From the NCBI GenBank assembly GCA_030430755.1, contig JAUIKO010000002.1, positions 248,001 to 312,000 of the forward strand: a stretch of DNA of 64,000 nt, given 5' to 3'. A program made the translations under genes and the position numbers. Below, in pieces: positions 11,162-19,791 of this stretch (its first letter is position 1; every line of letters starts with the position of its first letter). The notes under the pieces are model-generated. The model saw nothing but the letters and a program-made list of their open reading frames with translations. It did no database searches and was not told where the DNA came from. Source of the stretch: Fimbriimonadia bacterium. GTDB lineage: Bacteria; Armatimonadota; Fimbriimonadia; Fimbriimonadales; Fimbriimonadaceae.

Positions 11162-12112
11162 TTATTTTAAATCCTTTATTGTAAGCTTAAGACCTAATTG
11201 AAAATTATAAGACTCAAGCACTCCGGGAGATAAATAAATTACTTTCGAGGCATTAGATATGATAAAGTCTTGATTATCAGAGATCCTCCACATTCCTTCT
11301 ACGATATTTTTTTCATTTACAATAATTGCATCTGAAAAAAATTTAGACAATCCGGCTATAGAAATAGCACACTTTTTATTCATTTCAGGATAAAGGATCA
11401 TCAGGCACTGCATGGGATCAAGAACATTGCGAATAACACTTTCGTGCAGCACTTTCTTAGCATCAGCTACTTTGATCATATGAACATCCAAAACCTCATC
11501 GAATATCTCTATACTAGCCTTTTTATATGAAGAGGTCAATGCTCCTAAATGCTTCTTTTTAGCATTACACTGCTTAAGCTCTATGTCCTCTTGTTCGGAT
11601 AAAAATGAAACTCCTCTAGCCAGATTTATTTTTTGATCTAAATTCAAATTATGCGCATCTACAGTGCCTCTTTTAAAGACTAATACATACCTAACATCAG
11701 ACGGTGATATTTTTACAAGACCATTCTTCTCAGGCTGTTCTATTCGTATGATATGTTCCTGATCATTAACCAGCAATATATCAAGTAAATACCCCAAACC
11801 CTGCGTACTTATAGAGATATTACTGATGTGATTAGGAAATACAAAAATACCGCCAGTTTCATCTGTAAGCCCTTCATTTTTTATGATACTCATCCCAGAA
11901 GAAAGTAATTTCTTGGTATTAAAAACGAAGAGAGAGATACTTTTCTTGATAGTATTTTGGTTAATGAATAAATTAACCTTTTCTATTTGCTTATTGCCCG
12001 TCTTGGATAAACATTGATTTTGATTGGCAGCAAAACCATACACATGCATATTAAAACAGACTATTATACACAAAAATATCCAAACTTTATTATTTTTATA
12101 TTTTGCTAACAT
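11162..12112 (-). CDS. Secreted protein with a DUF192-like domain
   Basis: A 316-residue protein with a hydrophobic N-terminal segment (about residues 9-28, ending VYGFAA) that looks like a signal peptide. Residues 70-165 follow the DUF192 pattern: a GMSIIKNEGL/GGIFVFP stretch where the family has a GLM..REGMLFVF-like stretch, then LLDILLV, then SPSDVRYVLVFKRGTVDAHN where the family has a ryvLElpaG-like end. The second half (170-316) is not recognised. It ends 37 bases from the tal start on the same strand, so the two may share a transcript. DUF192 proteins are usually exported and of poorly known function. The match is by eye and could be wrong. Confidence 0.45.
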   Translation of the reverse strand: MLAKYKNNKVWIFLCIIVCFNMHVYGFAANQNQCLSKTGNKQIEKVNLFINQNTIKKSISLFVFNTKKLLSSGMSIIKNEGLTDETGGIFVFPNHISNISISTQGLGYLLDILLVNDQEHIIRIEQPEKNGLVKISPSDVRYVLVFKRGTVDAHNLNLDQKINLARGVSFLSEQEDIELKQCNAKKKHLGALTSSYKKASIEIFDEVLDVHMIKVADAKKVLHESVIRNVLDPMQCLMILYPEMNKKCAISIAGLSKFFSDAIIVNEKNIVEGMWRISDNQDFIISNASKVIYLSPGVLESYNFQLGLKLTIKDLK

Positions 12113-12434
12113 CTTTCATACTAGTGTACTAATCTTATTGGATCAAATATACATATATCTTTAAAAAACTTATTAATAAATAAGGCGTATATAAAAATCG
12201 ATTCAACTTATATACAGGTATTTTAAATAGACATAACACATATCATAATTTTTGAGTCATAATGCTTAGATATACATATTTAAACGATGTATATGTATTT
12301 TGAAAACTAAAGATAGATAAGTTGCTACCTCCGTGGTAAATCATGACTTGAATCATCTCAGTATATGATCTACACATATTAAATATATATAAAAATCATT
12401 AAAACAACTATTACATAAGGAGCAATTATATTAT
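12113..12434. other. Divergent intergenic region upstream of lipase 1
   Basis: A gap of 322 AT-rich bases between two divergent genes, so it must hold both promoters. A small dyad (ATATACAT and ATGTATAT) lies near 12270-12295. An AAGGAGC Shine-Dalgarno lies about 12 bases before the plus-strand ATG at 12435. No RNA gene was recognised. Confidence 0.5.
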
Positions 12435-13625
12435 ATGAATAAATTATATAAACTATTACTTTCTATAGTTTTAATCAGCTCTACACTTTACTCTAATACT
12501 CAAACAGAAACATTAGAAGTAAATGAGCAAAGTAAAACTTGGAGTACTGTTAATTGGGTAGCACAACCAGCCAAAAAAATTGGAAAAAGCACTTATCATT
12601 CCGCACGCTGGGTATTAGAATGCATCGTAAATATGAGTTCATCTGCATATTCTTCAATGCAATCACTTATTACAGCTAAAAGCGACTGGTATATAGCTCA
12701 CATTGATGAAGATAGTACTATAATCTGGGAAAAGATAGATGATATTAATGCATTTAAAAATATTTCAGATTCACTAAACATTGCTATTCTTGTTCATGGT
12801 CTAAACTCTGACCACACATACATGGAAAATATAGCAAGAACTATTCATGATAATAATGAAAACAATCAAGATGGCTATACTCATGATTTAGTCATTGCTT
12901 ATGATTACAATACTATTCCAGCATTGAACCGGATAGGATATTGGTTCAAATATGATGCCAATATAATGTTTCCTGAAGCAAATCAAGTGGATATATTCTG
13001 TCATAGTATGGGCGGATTGGTTGCTCGGCATTTAACAGAATCGGAAGATTTAAACATTCCCGTATATAATTTGGTTACTCTCGGGACACCTCATAATGGT
13101 GTACCTATAAGATTAATTCAAAACATTAAATGGTATGGGAAGTATATTAAACCTATCGTTCATAGTATTATCTGCAGAGCATCAATGTTTGCACCTGGGG
13201 ACTTACTAGCAGATGATGAAGAAGATAAATGGTCATCCTCTATTTTGCAAATGCTAAATGGAAAAGATTCACCGAATAAACACATTCGGTATCATACCGT
13301 AGCAGGCACAAAATCTGATTTCTTAGGAAAACTCGGTGAGATCGCTAAAGAGTACTGTAATTCATTTATGAAAGCAGACTGTGATGGCATTGTACCTTCT
13401 TCAAGTGCCCATAGCCCTATTCTGGAAAAACAATCCTATGCCTGGGGGCAAGATGATTCTCTAAAGATCACATTGCCACTCAATCATGAAGAGTTACGAG
13501 GAGGAGAAAATGGTTCAAATGAACAAAATCTCGTATCGACAGCCCTGTTGTTTTTTATTAATCACAAGGAATGGAAAGCAAACAAAAATACTCTTTGCGA
13601 CAATCCAACTTTGTTGCAATCATAA
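12435..13625 (+). CDS. Secreted alpha/beta-hydrolase (lipase-like), paralog 1
   Basis: A 396-residue lipase/esterase with an N-terminal signal peptide (residues 1-21). The alpha/beta-hydrolase parts are visible in order: the VHGLN oxyanion loop at 120-124, the nucleophile elbow CHSMGG with S191, a LGTPHNG motif at 217-222, a probable acid D317 in DCDGIV, and a probable catalytic histidine H351 in LPLNH. The same set occurs in the gene at 60333-61385, so the two are paralogs with shared DGIV and LPLNH signatures. The likely role is hydrolysis of host or vacuolar lipids after export; this is inferred from the fold and signal peptide. It stands alone between a divergent gene and the convergent priA. 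Confidence 0.85.
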   Translation: MNKLYKLLLSIVLISSTLYSNTQTETLEVNEQSKTWSTVNWVAQPAKKIGKSTYHSARWVLECIVNMSSSAYSSMQSLITAKSDWYIAHIDEDSTIIWEKIDDINAFKNISDSLNIAILVHGLNSDHTYMENIARTIHDNNENNQDGYTHDLVIAYDYNTIPALNRIGYWFKYDANIMFPEANQVDIFCHSMGGLVARHLTESEDLNIPVYNLVTLGTPHNGVPIRLIQNIKWYGKYIKPIVHSIICRASMFAPGDLLADDEEDKWSSSILQMLNGKDSPNKHIRYHTVAGTKSDFLGKLGEIAKEYCNSFMKADCDGIVPSSSAHSPILEKQSYAWGQDDSLKITLPLNHEELRGGENGSNEQNLVSTALLFFINHKEWKANKNTLCDNPTLLQS

Positions 13626-13665
13626 TATTCATCATTAAAACGGCTGCTATATTATATAGCAAGAG

Positions 13666-13719
13666 CAAATACTTTAACAACTTACGAATATCGTAAAAAA
13701 CAAATACTTTAGCAACTTA
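13666..13719. repeat. Short direct repeat between lipase 1 and priA
   Basis: A 19-base sequence beginning CAAATACTTTA occurs twice, 35 bases apart, with one mismatch (13666-13684 and 13701-13719). A small hairpin TTACG/CGTAA lies between the copies. It sits in the gap between two convergent gene ends and may act in termination. Confidence 0.6.
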
Positions 13720-13735
13720 TTTATCTTTCAAATCC

Positions 13736-16159
13736 TTACATCATCCCACCGGGATCGACATCTATTGTTAAATCAATATCAGGATATAAATTCAAGAGAC
13801 TTTTTACTATTTCTGTAATGCCTTCATAAGATGCACCGTGATTCATTTTAATCAACAGATGTGACCTCCAAATAGAATCGATTTTCTCTATGACACAAAC
13901 CGCTGGCCCGAGAATTTGAAAGCATTGATACTGTTGTTTAATATCTAAAGCTAATTTTTTTCCTGATTCTATCATAGCTTTCTGATTCTTCGATTTAATC
14001 AAAATATTAATCAATCTACTATATGGAGGATAGTTTATAGCTTCTCTTTCCTTTATAACATGATTAAAAAAACCAATATAATTTTGTTCTACAGCATAAG
14101 CAATTGCAGGATGAGTACTATTAAAAGTCTGTACAACTACTCTTCCAGGTAAAAAACTCCTCCCTGCTCTTCCAGAAACCTGAGTTAATAATTGAAAAGT
14201 TCTTTCCGAGGACCTATAATCAGGAATACTCAAAGATAAATCCGCTGCTATCACACCTACCAAGGTAACATTTGGAAAATCTAATCCTTTTGCTATCATT
14301 TGAGTACCAACAAGAATATCAACTTCACCTTCTCGAACTCCAGCAAAAATATCTTGTAATACATTCTTCTTTCTTGCAACATCTCTATCAACTCGAGCAA
14401 CTCGAGCATCTGGGTAGTTGTTCTTTATCATTTCTTCAACTTTTTCTACACCTAAGCCAACAGGAGCAAGTTTTTCACTAGAACAGTCAGGACATACCTT
14501 TGGCAGACTTAACTGGTAATCACAGTGATGACATTTAAGAATGTTTTTTTTCTTGTGATAGCTTAAATAAGCAACACAATTTGGACAAGGAACCATATAC
14601 CCACAATCTCTGCATAAGACAGTAGGCGCATAGGCTCTTCTATTTAGAAATAAAATCGTTTGTTCTTTTTTCAGTAAATTTTCTTTAATATATCCATCTA
14701 ATGTTGGTCCTATCAAAGAAGGAGAACCTTTTTTATATAAACTAGTAAGATCTTCTATTTCTACTTTTGGTAATACTGAGTTTAAATTAGCTCGCTTGGA
14801 CAGCGTTAATAATTCGATATCCCCAGATAAAGCTTCCTGATAAGTTTCAACTGAAGGAGTTGCAGAACCATAAACCACACTACACTTACAAATTTCTGAT
14901 AATTTTTTAACGACATTTTTACTATGATAATATGGCCCTACTTCCTGCTTGTACGAAGATTCATGCTCTTCATCCATTATAACTAAACCTAAATTTTCTA
15001 TTGGAGAAAATAAGGCAGATCTTGGTCCAACAATGATTCTAGTTTCTCCACTCTTAATATTCAGCCAATTTTTTAAACGAATATTATCATTCAACCCACT
15101 ATGCAATACAGTTACTTCTTTACCAAATCTTGATCTTAACACACCCACTAGCTCAGCTGTTAATGCGATTTCAGGAACAAGATATAGAACTGACTTATTT
15201 TCTTGTAAGGCAACCGCTATAGCCTGCATATATACTTCTGTTTTTCCACTGCCAGTTATTCCAAATAATAAGAAGTGCTTAGATTGATTCTCAGTAATAG
15301 AGCTCGATATTCTCTGAAAGGCTAAAAACTGTTCTTGATTTAACTTTTTAGGATTACTCACTAGAACATTTGACTTTCCATATTTTTTTAATAAGCCAGA
15401 TTTAATCATTGCACGCACAGTAGCTTTACTCACAGAACAGAGGGATGCTAATTCTTCTATTGTAAAATCCCCTTGTTCCGAAGCAACTAGAGATTCTAAT
15501 GCAGCACATTGTGCATGTTTTTTATTTTTTTCTTTTGATATAAAATCAGTCACACAAGAATCTGACAGAGATAAAAAATATTTTGTACCGACCTCACGAG
15601 AAATAATATCTAAATCCACAGAAGCTTTTCTTGCCAAGACTCCTTTTTTTCGTAATTTTCCCAGTAAAGTCTTTAATTTTGGTGATATTTTACTATTTAC
15701 ATGTTCAACAACTTGATCATTTCCATCAAAAAAATTATGTATAGATTTAATTTCTACATCGGAACAATTATTTAACTCTTCTTTATTTTGGACTGTCCAT
15801 GTAAATTTAATCCTTTTTTTGCCTCCTGGAGGAAAAAAGACTCCTAAAGCAGATGAAAAACTGCAAAGGTATTCATCTGCCATCCATTTCCAAAGTTCAA
15901 CAAGATGTTCAGGTAATTTAAAATCTAAGATGGATTCTGAAATAGGCTTCAGTTGAATTTCAGGGTTCATGTTGTCCCTAGAATCACATAGCTTATTGCT
16001 TAAAATATAACCTAATAGCTCCCTGTTTCCAAGGCTAACTAAACAACAAGATCCAGATGGATAATTAGAATTGTTTAAATAAGTGTAAATTCCTTTGCTT
16101 CCAATATCTTTAGAATCAAATACTATCTTAGAAAGGTTATAAATTTGTTGCTCATCCAC
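13736..16159 (-). CDS. priA: Primosomal replication restart helicase PriA
   Basis: An ATP-dependent 3'-5' helicase that reloads the replisome at stalled forks. At 807 residues it is slightly longer than usual. Walker A is GITGSGKTE at 300-308, and the Walker B box is DEEH in LGLVIMDEEHESSYKQ near residue 397. The C-terminal half carries the PriA zinc-binding insertion with paired cysteines (CRDCGYMVPCPNC, then CHHCDYQ and CPDCSSE), followed by the helicase motifs GTQMIAKGLDFP and QVSGRAGR. The N-terminal DNA-binding region (1-120) is present. No replication gene is adjacent. The ATG start lies 168 bases from the divergent MFS gene. Confidence 0.97.
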   Translation of the reverse strand: MDEQQIYNLSKIVFDSKDIGSKGIYTYLNNSNYPSGSCCLVSLGNRELLGYILSNKLCDSRDNMNPEIQLKPISESILDFKLPEHLVELWKWMADEYLCSFSSALGVFFPPGGKKRIKFTWTVQNKEELNNCSDVEIKSIHNFFDGNDQVVEHVNSKISPKLKTLLGKLRKKGVLARKASVDLDIISREVGTKYFLSLSDSCVTDFISKEKNKKHAQCAALESLVASEQGDFTIEELASLCSVSKATVRAMIKSGLLKKYGKSNVLVSNPKKLNQEQFLAFQRISSSITENQSKHFLLFGITGSGKTEVYMQAIAVALQENKSVLYLVPEIALTAELVGVLRSRFGKEVTVLHSGLNDNIRLKNWLNIKSGETRIIVGPRSALFSPIENLGLVIMDEEHESSYKQEVGPYYHSKNVVKKLSEICKCSVVYGSATPSVETYQEALSGDIELLTLSKRANLNSVLPKVEIEDLTSLYKKGSPSLIGPTLDGYIKENLLKKEQTILFLNRRAYAPTVLCRDCGYMVPCPNCVAYLSYHKKKNILKCHHCDYQLSLPKVCPDCSSEKLAPVGLGVEKVEEMIKNNYPDARVARVDRDVARKKNVLQDIFAGVREGEVDILVGTQMIAKGLDFPNVTLVGVIAADLSLSIPDYRSSERTFQLLTQVSGRAGRSFLPGRVVVQTFNSTHPAIAYAVEQNYIGFFNHVIKEREAINYPPYSRLINILIKSKNQKAMIESGKKLALDIKQQYQCFQILGPAVCVIEKIDSIWRSHLLIKMNHGASYEGITEIVKSLLNLYPDIDLTIDVDPGGMM

Positions 16160-16347
16160 ACTACAATTCTGACATTATTCTTACTAAAGATATCTCAATT
16201 TGACAGACTGTTATAATGAACAGTTTACACATGAAATAAAAAAAGTGGTAGTATATATAAGTTAAAGACTTCTGGATTATAAATTCAGTATTATCTCCCT
16301 TTTTAATTTAAAAGCAACTCATTAGCTTGTTAAATTTTATTTTGTGT

Positions 16348-17661
16348 ATGCAAATGACTACTAATTACTGGAACAACATTAAAAATAAGGTCAAAAATTT
16401 AGGATGGCTAGAATATCTTTATATCGAACATTACCATCTTAATTCAGGCTATTTTGCAATAACTTTTGTATTATTCGGATACTTGTCTACTGTTCTTAAT
16501 TTAGGTAAAGACTGGGTTTCAATACTCTTAGTCATATGGTCAGCTTCCAACAGATTTTCAAGACTATTTATCGTTCCATTGCTGCACCGTTTAAATACAG
16601 GAACTCTTCTTAGAACCGTTTGCACAATCTACTGTGTAGGTTTAATAGGATTATGTTTGACTGATAATCCATATTTTATTGCTCTTTGCCTATTTATTGC
16701 TGGAGCAGCCAACGGTACACACTCTATAAGCACATACTCCATTACATCATATGCATCTAAGCATTACAACACTGGAGTAATGAACTATGCTCGTCTTGCC
16801 GCAGGAAGCAACTATGGAAATCTTGTCGGACCTCTGGTCAGCAATCTTCTATTCCAATCCTATCCAAGATATGGTTCTTTTGCATTTGCTACCTTTGTCG
16901 TATTTAGCTGCCAGGGTATTTTAAAATTTATACCTAAAGATGTACCAAGGGTAGAAAAGCAAGAAAAACTACTACCCAGTATAAAATGGATACTATCTGA
17001 TAGAATCTTAAGAGCTACATACGCGGTTATTGTCATGAGCTGGTTCTTATATACGCCTATTTTTAGCGCTATGCCAAGGTATTTCAGTGATGTACTCCAC
17101 AGACCAGAATTATCTGGTTTCTTAGTTAGCTTTAGCGCTTTTGTAGGAATACTCTGCACCGTTCCAATGACAAAGCTTGCATTAAAATGGAGCATGAATG
17201 CCAAAACAATCGCATTAAGTACATTTTTAGTCTATTTATTAGGATATTTAGCTCTATTACTTCCCCCTAATATAGGATCTGCCTTAGTTTGTGTTACTTG
17301 CCAAATTATTGGTTTATCTCTTTCGGGTCCTGTTCTAACTTCCATTATAGGTGGTAGGACAAAGAATGAATTAAGAAGTGTTGGATTTGTTTTAAATTCT
17401 GCTGCAAACGGCATAGGTGAAGTGTTAGGCAGTTTTTTTGCAAGCAGGCTCATGATGGAGCAGCTCAGTGGTACGGGATTTGGTTCTATCGTAACAGTAC
17501 CTATGTTTATGAGCTTCTTTGCTGTTATCTTTTTTGTAGCTGTATATACTATGGGACACTTATTTGAAGAGCATGCAGAAGAGTGTAAGGTTCCAGATGT
17601 CCCAGAGGTTAATGAGCCTTCGCAAGACGAAAACACCACCGCTACAGTTTCAAATCAATAA
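16348..17661 (+). CDS. Major facilitator superfamily transporter
   Basis: An integral membrane protein of about 437 residues with roughly twelve hydrophobic segments in two halves, split by a charged loop near residue 200 (PRVEKQEK). It ends in an acidic Pro/Glu-rich tail. The layout is that of an MFS secondary transporter; the substrate cannot be told from sequence. The longer reading frame begins at a TTG at 16327, but I prefer the ATG at 16348 (or 16354), because the upstream codons add nothing recognisable. No clear Shine-Dalgarno is visible. An intrinsic terminator follows, and part of the gene's 3' end is duplicated downstream. Confidence 0.8.
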   Translation: MQMTTNYWNNIKNKVKNLGWLEYLYIEHYHLNSGYFAITFVLFGYLSTVLNLGKDWVSILLVIWSASNRFSRLFIVPLLHRLNTGTLLRTVCTIYCVGLIGLCLTDNPYFIALCLFIAGAANGTHSISTYSITSYASKHYNTGVMNYARLAAGSNYGNLVGPLVSNLLFQSYPRYGSFAFATFVVFSCQGILKFIPKDVPRVEKQEKLLPSIKWILSDRILRATYAVIVMSWFLYTPIFSAMPRYFSDVLHRPELSGFLVSFSAFVGILCTVPMTKLALKWSMNAKTIALSTFLVYLLGYLALLLPPNIGSALVCVTCQIIGLSLSGPVLTSIIGGRTKNELRSVGFVLNSAANGIGEVLGSFFASRLMMEQLSGTGFGSIVTVPMFMSFFAVIFFVAVYTMGHLFEEHAEECKVPDVPEVNEPSQDENTTATVSNQ

Positions 17662-17784
17662 ATCCACAAGCGTTTCCCGACTCTATATGTAGAAATAGAG
17701 TTTTTTTATAAGAAACCAAGTCCCAGATATTATTGAAAACGCACAATTCAAAAACAGCACCTGAACAGTTTCAAATCAATAAAT
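17644..17784 (+). repeat. Duplicated 3' end of the MFS gene
   Basis: A 20-base sequence starting ACAGTTTCAAATC occurs exactly at 17644-17663, across the MFS stop codon, and again at 17765-17784. Similarity continues for about 60 further bases in each copy (CACAAGTG/CACAAGCG, then a T-rich stretch), giving an imperfect tandem duplication with a period of 121 bases. Confidence 0.7.
17680..17707 (+). terminator. MFS gene intrinsic terminator
   Basis: The stem ACTCTAT/ATAGAGT with an 8-base loop is followed directly by a run of T on the plus strand, shortly after the MFS stop codon. Confidence 0.8.
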
Positions 17785-17928
17785 TCACAAGTGTTTGTAG
17801 CCTTTACATGAAGAGATAAAATTTTTTCATGAAAAACTAAATCGTATATAAATTTAAAAAACTTTGTTACCAATAATGAAACTTAAGGACGAAAGTCTCT
17901 CAAATTTTCGAGGTATTTGGAGCAAAGC

Positions 17929-18237
17929 ATGACAGAAGTATTAACACAACCATTATTAGGTCTAGACACTGAATTTCCTGATAGTATTTTCGTCTTGCAC
18001 CATCCAGCAACCGGAAAATATGGATGCTACTGTTATCAAGGTATTCATGGAGTAGCATGCTTTAGCTCTGAATCTGCTGCGTTTAGATTTGCTGAATGGA
18101 TTGATTTAAGTGGAATGACAAGTGTAGAATGTTCCTTTGATGAAGCCAGAGATATAGCTAAATCCAGACCCCTCCCAATAGTTGCACTTATGCTGCTTGA
18201 TTCTATGAATGATCCTAAAATTCACTACGTAAGATAA
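17929..18237 (+). CDS. Small conserved hypothetical protein
   Basis: About 102 residues, soluble, without a signal peptide. The ATG at 17929 has GGAG 8 bases upstream and is preferred to an in-frame TTG at 17917. The sequence has a β-strand-rich start (IFVLHHPATGKYGCYCY), a FSSESAAFRFAEWI helix, a SFDEARDIAKSRPLP segment and ends in IHYVR. I have an impression of similar proteins ending in HYVR in Armatimonadota-like genomes, but I cannot name a family or function. It stands alone, with its own gap upstream and an inverted repeat downstream. Confidence 0.7.
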   Translation: MTEVLTQPLLGLDTEFPDSIFVLHHPATGKYGCYCYQGIHGVACFSSESAAFRFAEWIDLSGMTSVECSFDEARDIAKSRPLPIVALMLLDSMNDPKIHYVR

Positions 18238-18249
18238 TCTCTTTCTAAC

Positions 18250-18322
18250 AATCAAAGATCTATTAATTTCTCGAGAATTCCTCAAATCACTCTTTTAAAA
18301 AAAAATTATTAGATCTTTGATT
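18250..18322 (+). terminator. Inverted repeat after the 102-residue protein
   Basis: The 13-base arms AATCAAAGATCTA and TAGATCTTTGATT match perfectly across a 47-base loop that is itself A/T-rich. It starts 12 bases past the stop codon. The position suggests 3'-end formation, although there is no clean T-run. Confidence 0.5.
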
Positions 18323-18531
18323 AACTAAAAATCTGACACTTTTCTTTATAATGTTTAAAAATTTAGAATACTTTTAACTTCATCGAAAGAGAACTACTTC
18401 TTAATATAACTTCAAAAATATATAATTTTATAAATAAAAACTATCATTTTTATCAGAGTCAGTCATAATTGTTGTAATATCTTTCAAAATACATCACGAT
18501 CATTTGTGAATAAAAAATACAGGAGATTCTT

Positions 18532-19656
18532 ATGTGGAAAAAAATATTATTACTATCTATATTTTGGTTACTAAATGTATATAAAATAAACTCAGGAGGC
18601 TGCATAAGCTGCTTTTGTTTCTGGGACGATAATAACGATGATAATATTACTGGAACATCAGAACTAAAAACACTTAGAAAATTTGAGTTCAAAGTGCCTG
18701 ATCAGTATCCGAAAGCGATGCAAGCTTTGAAAAATGGAAAAATCGTTGATATTCGTAAAATAGAAAATTACACTTCTGTACATAAAAAACTTGCAAATAT
18801 TTCTGAAGAATTCTTTTTAGTAAAAATTTCATATAAAAATCAAATCTTTCCAGCATATTTTAAAGCATGTAATGAAGAAAGTGTTCAAGCAGAATTAACT
18901 GCAACAAAGTTATCTAAGGCTTTACAATGGGTTTCAGTTCTCCCAGTAGTACGTAAAACTGCATGTTATGAAGATGTTAACTACTCTGGTGTTTTAATAG
19001 CAAATCCTGCATTATTAGAACTAGATGATATAAAGTTACATGCATCATATTTAGTGGCAAATAATAATAGAGCAGCCTATCAAGTATCAAGAAACAAGTT
19101 CAGATTAATAGCTTTTATTCTTGGTCTTGTAGATTTCAATCAATCCAATCTAATATCACTGGAGTATGGTCAATATTCGTTAGAAAGTATTTGGAATTTA
19201 TCTGGAATTCAATTAGAATCAATCTCAAATCTTAATCGTCAAACGGTAAGTAAAGTATATTATGATATCAATTTCCACACAATTGATTGGGCAAATCCTT
19301 TTAACTGGGAATCACTTCAACCTTTTTCAAATTTAAATGATAATATTGATTCAGATACCATTCATCTTCCACATCGATTAAGTCAAATTTCTCAGAAAAA
19401 TCACTCTTCGTTATCATATTCTATATATAGAAATGCTATTTGGATCATAGGTAACGACAATTCTATTTTAGACATTTGTATCAATGACACATTAAATGAA
19501 CATGATATACAAAACCTTATTAAGATTTCAGATATAAAAACACTTAGAGAAATTTATTCCATAGCAAAAGGTTTTACTATGTCAAAAGATAGTTACATTG
19601 AGCAAGTCAAAAATAGAGTTAATACTCTTATCAACTTGTACTATGAAGGAAAATAA
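18532..19656 (+). CDS. Secreted kinase-like family protein, paralog 1
   Basis: A 374-residue protein with a signal peptide (1-21) followed by a Cys-rich CISCFCF stretch. It belongs to a three-member family in this window (with 34867-36117 and 54322-55440). Shared landmarks fit an atypical kinase fold: K111 in AYFKACNEE, E121 in a QAELTATKLSKAL helix, VxK/YSGVL strands, then GLVDFNQSN with D201 and N206 at the D+5 spacing of kinase catalytic loops, then WNLSG, where paralog 2 has WDFSS. The Asp that would bind metal is therefore Asn here (N222), suggesting a pseudokinase. AGGAGA lies before the ATG. The fold is my inference; no database family was checked. The gene stands alone. Confidence 0.6.
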   Translation: MWKKILLLSIFWLLNVYKINSGGCISCFCFWDDNNDDNITGTSELKTLRKFEFKVPDQYPKAMQALKNGKIVDIRKIENYTSVHKKLANISEEFFLVKISYKNQIFPAYFKACNEESVQAELTATKLSKALQWVSVLPVVRKTACYEDVNYSGVLIANPALLELDDIKLHASYLVANNNRAAYQVSRNKFRLIAFILGLVDFNQSNLISLEYGQYSLESIWNLSGIQLESISNLNRQTVSKVYYDINFHTIDWANPFNWESLQPFSNLNDNIDSDTIHLPHRLSQISQKNHSSLSYSIYRNAIWIIGNDNSILDICINDTLNEHDIQNLIKISDIKTLREIYSIAKGFTMSKDSYIEQVKNRVNTLINLYYEGK

Positions 19657-19719
19657 AATCAGAAAATAAAACATATCTTTTAAATTAGTATTTTAAATTT
19701 CCATATAATCTAAATAGCT

Positions 19720-19762
19720 AATTAGCCTATAATTTTACTATAAGTTAAAATATAGGCTAATT
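19720..19762 (+). terminator. Inverted repeat after kinase-like paralog 1
   Basis: Twelve-base perfect arms AATTAGCCTATA and TATAGGCTAATT with a 19-base loop, 63 bases past the stop codon and 30 before the next ATG. The stretch after it is A/T-rich rather than a pure T-run. Confidence 0.55.
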
Positions 19763-19791
19763 ATTATATATTTTAAAAAATAAGGAAAAAT

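Noticed and set aside
16196-16220. TTGACA followed by TATAAT before the MFS gene
   Set aside because: The two hexamers are only 6 bases apart, so they cannot form one sigma-70 promoter; either half alone is weak evidence.
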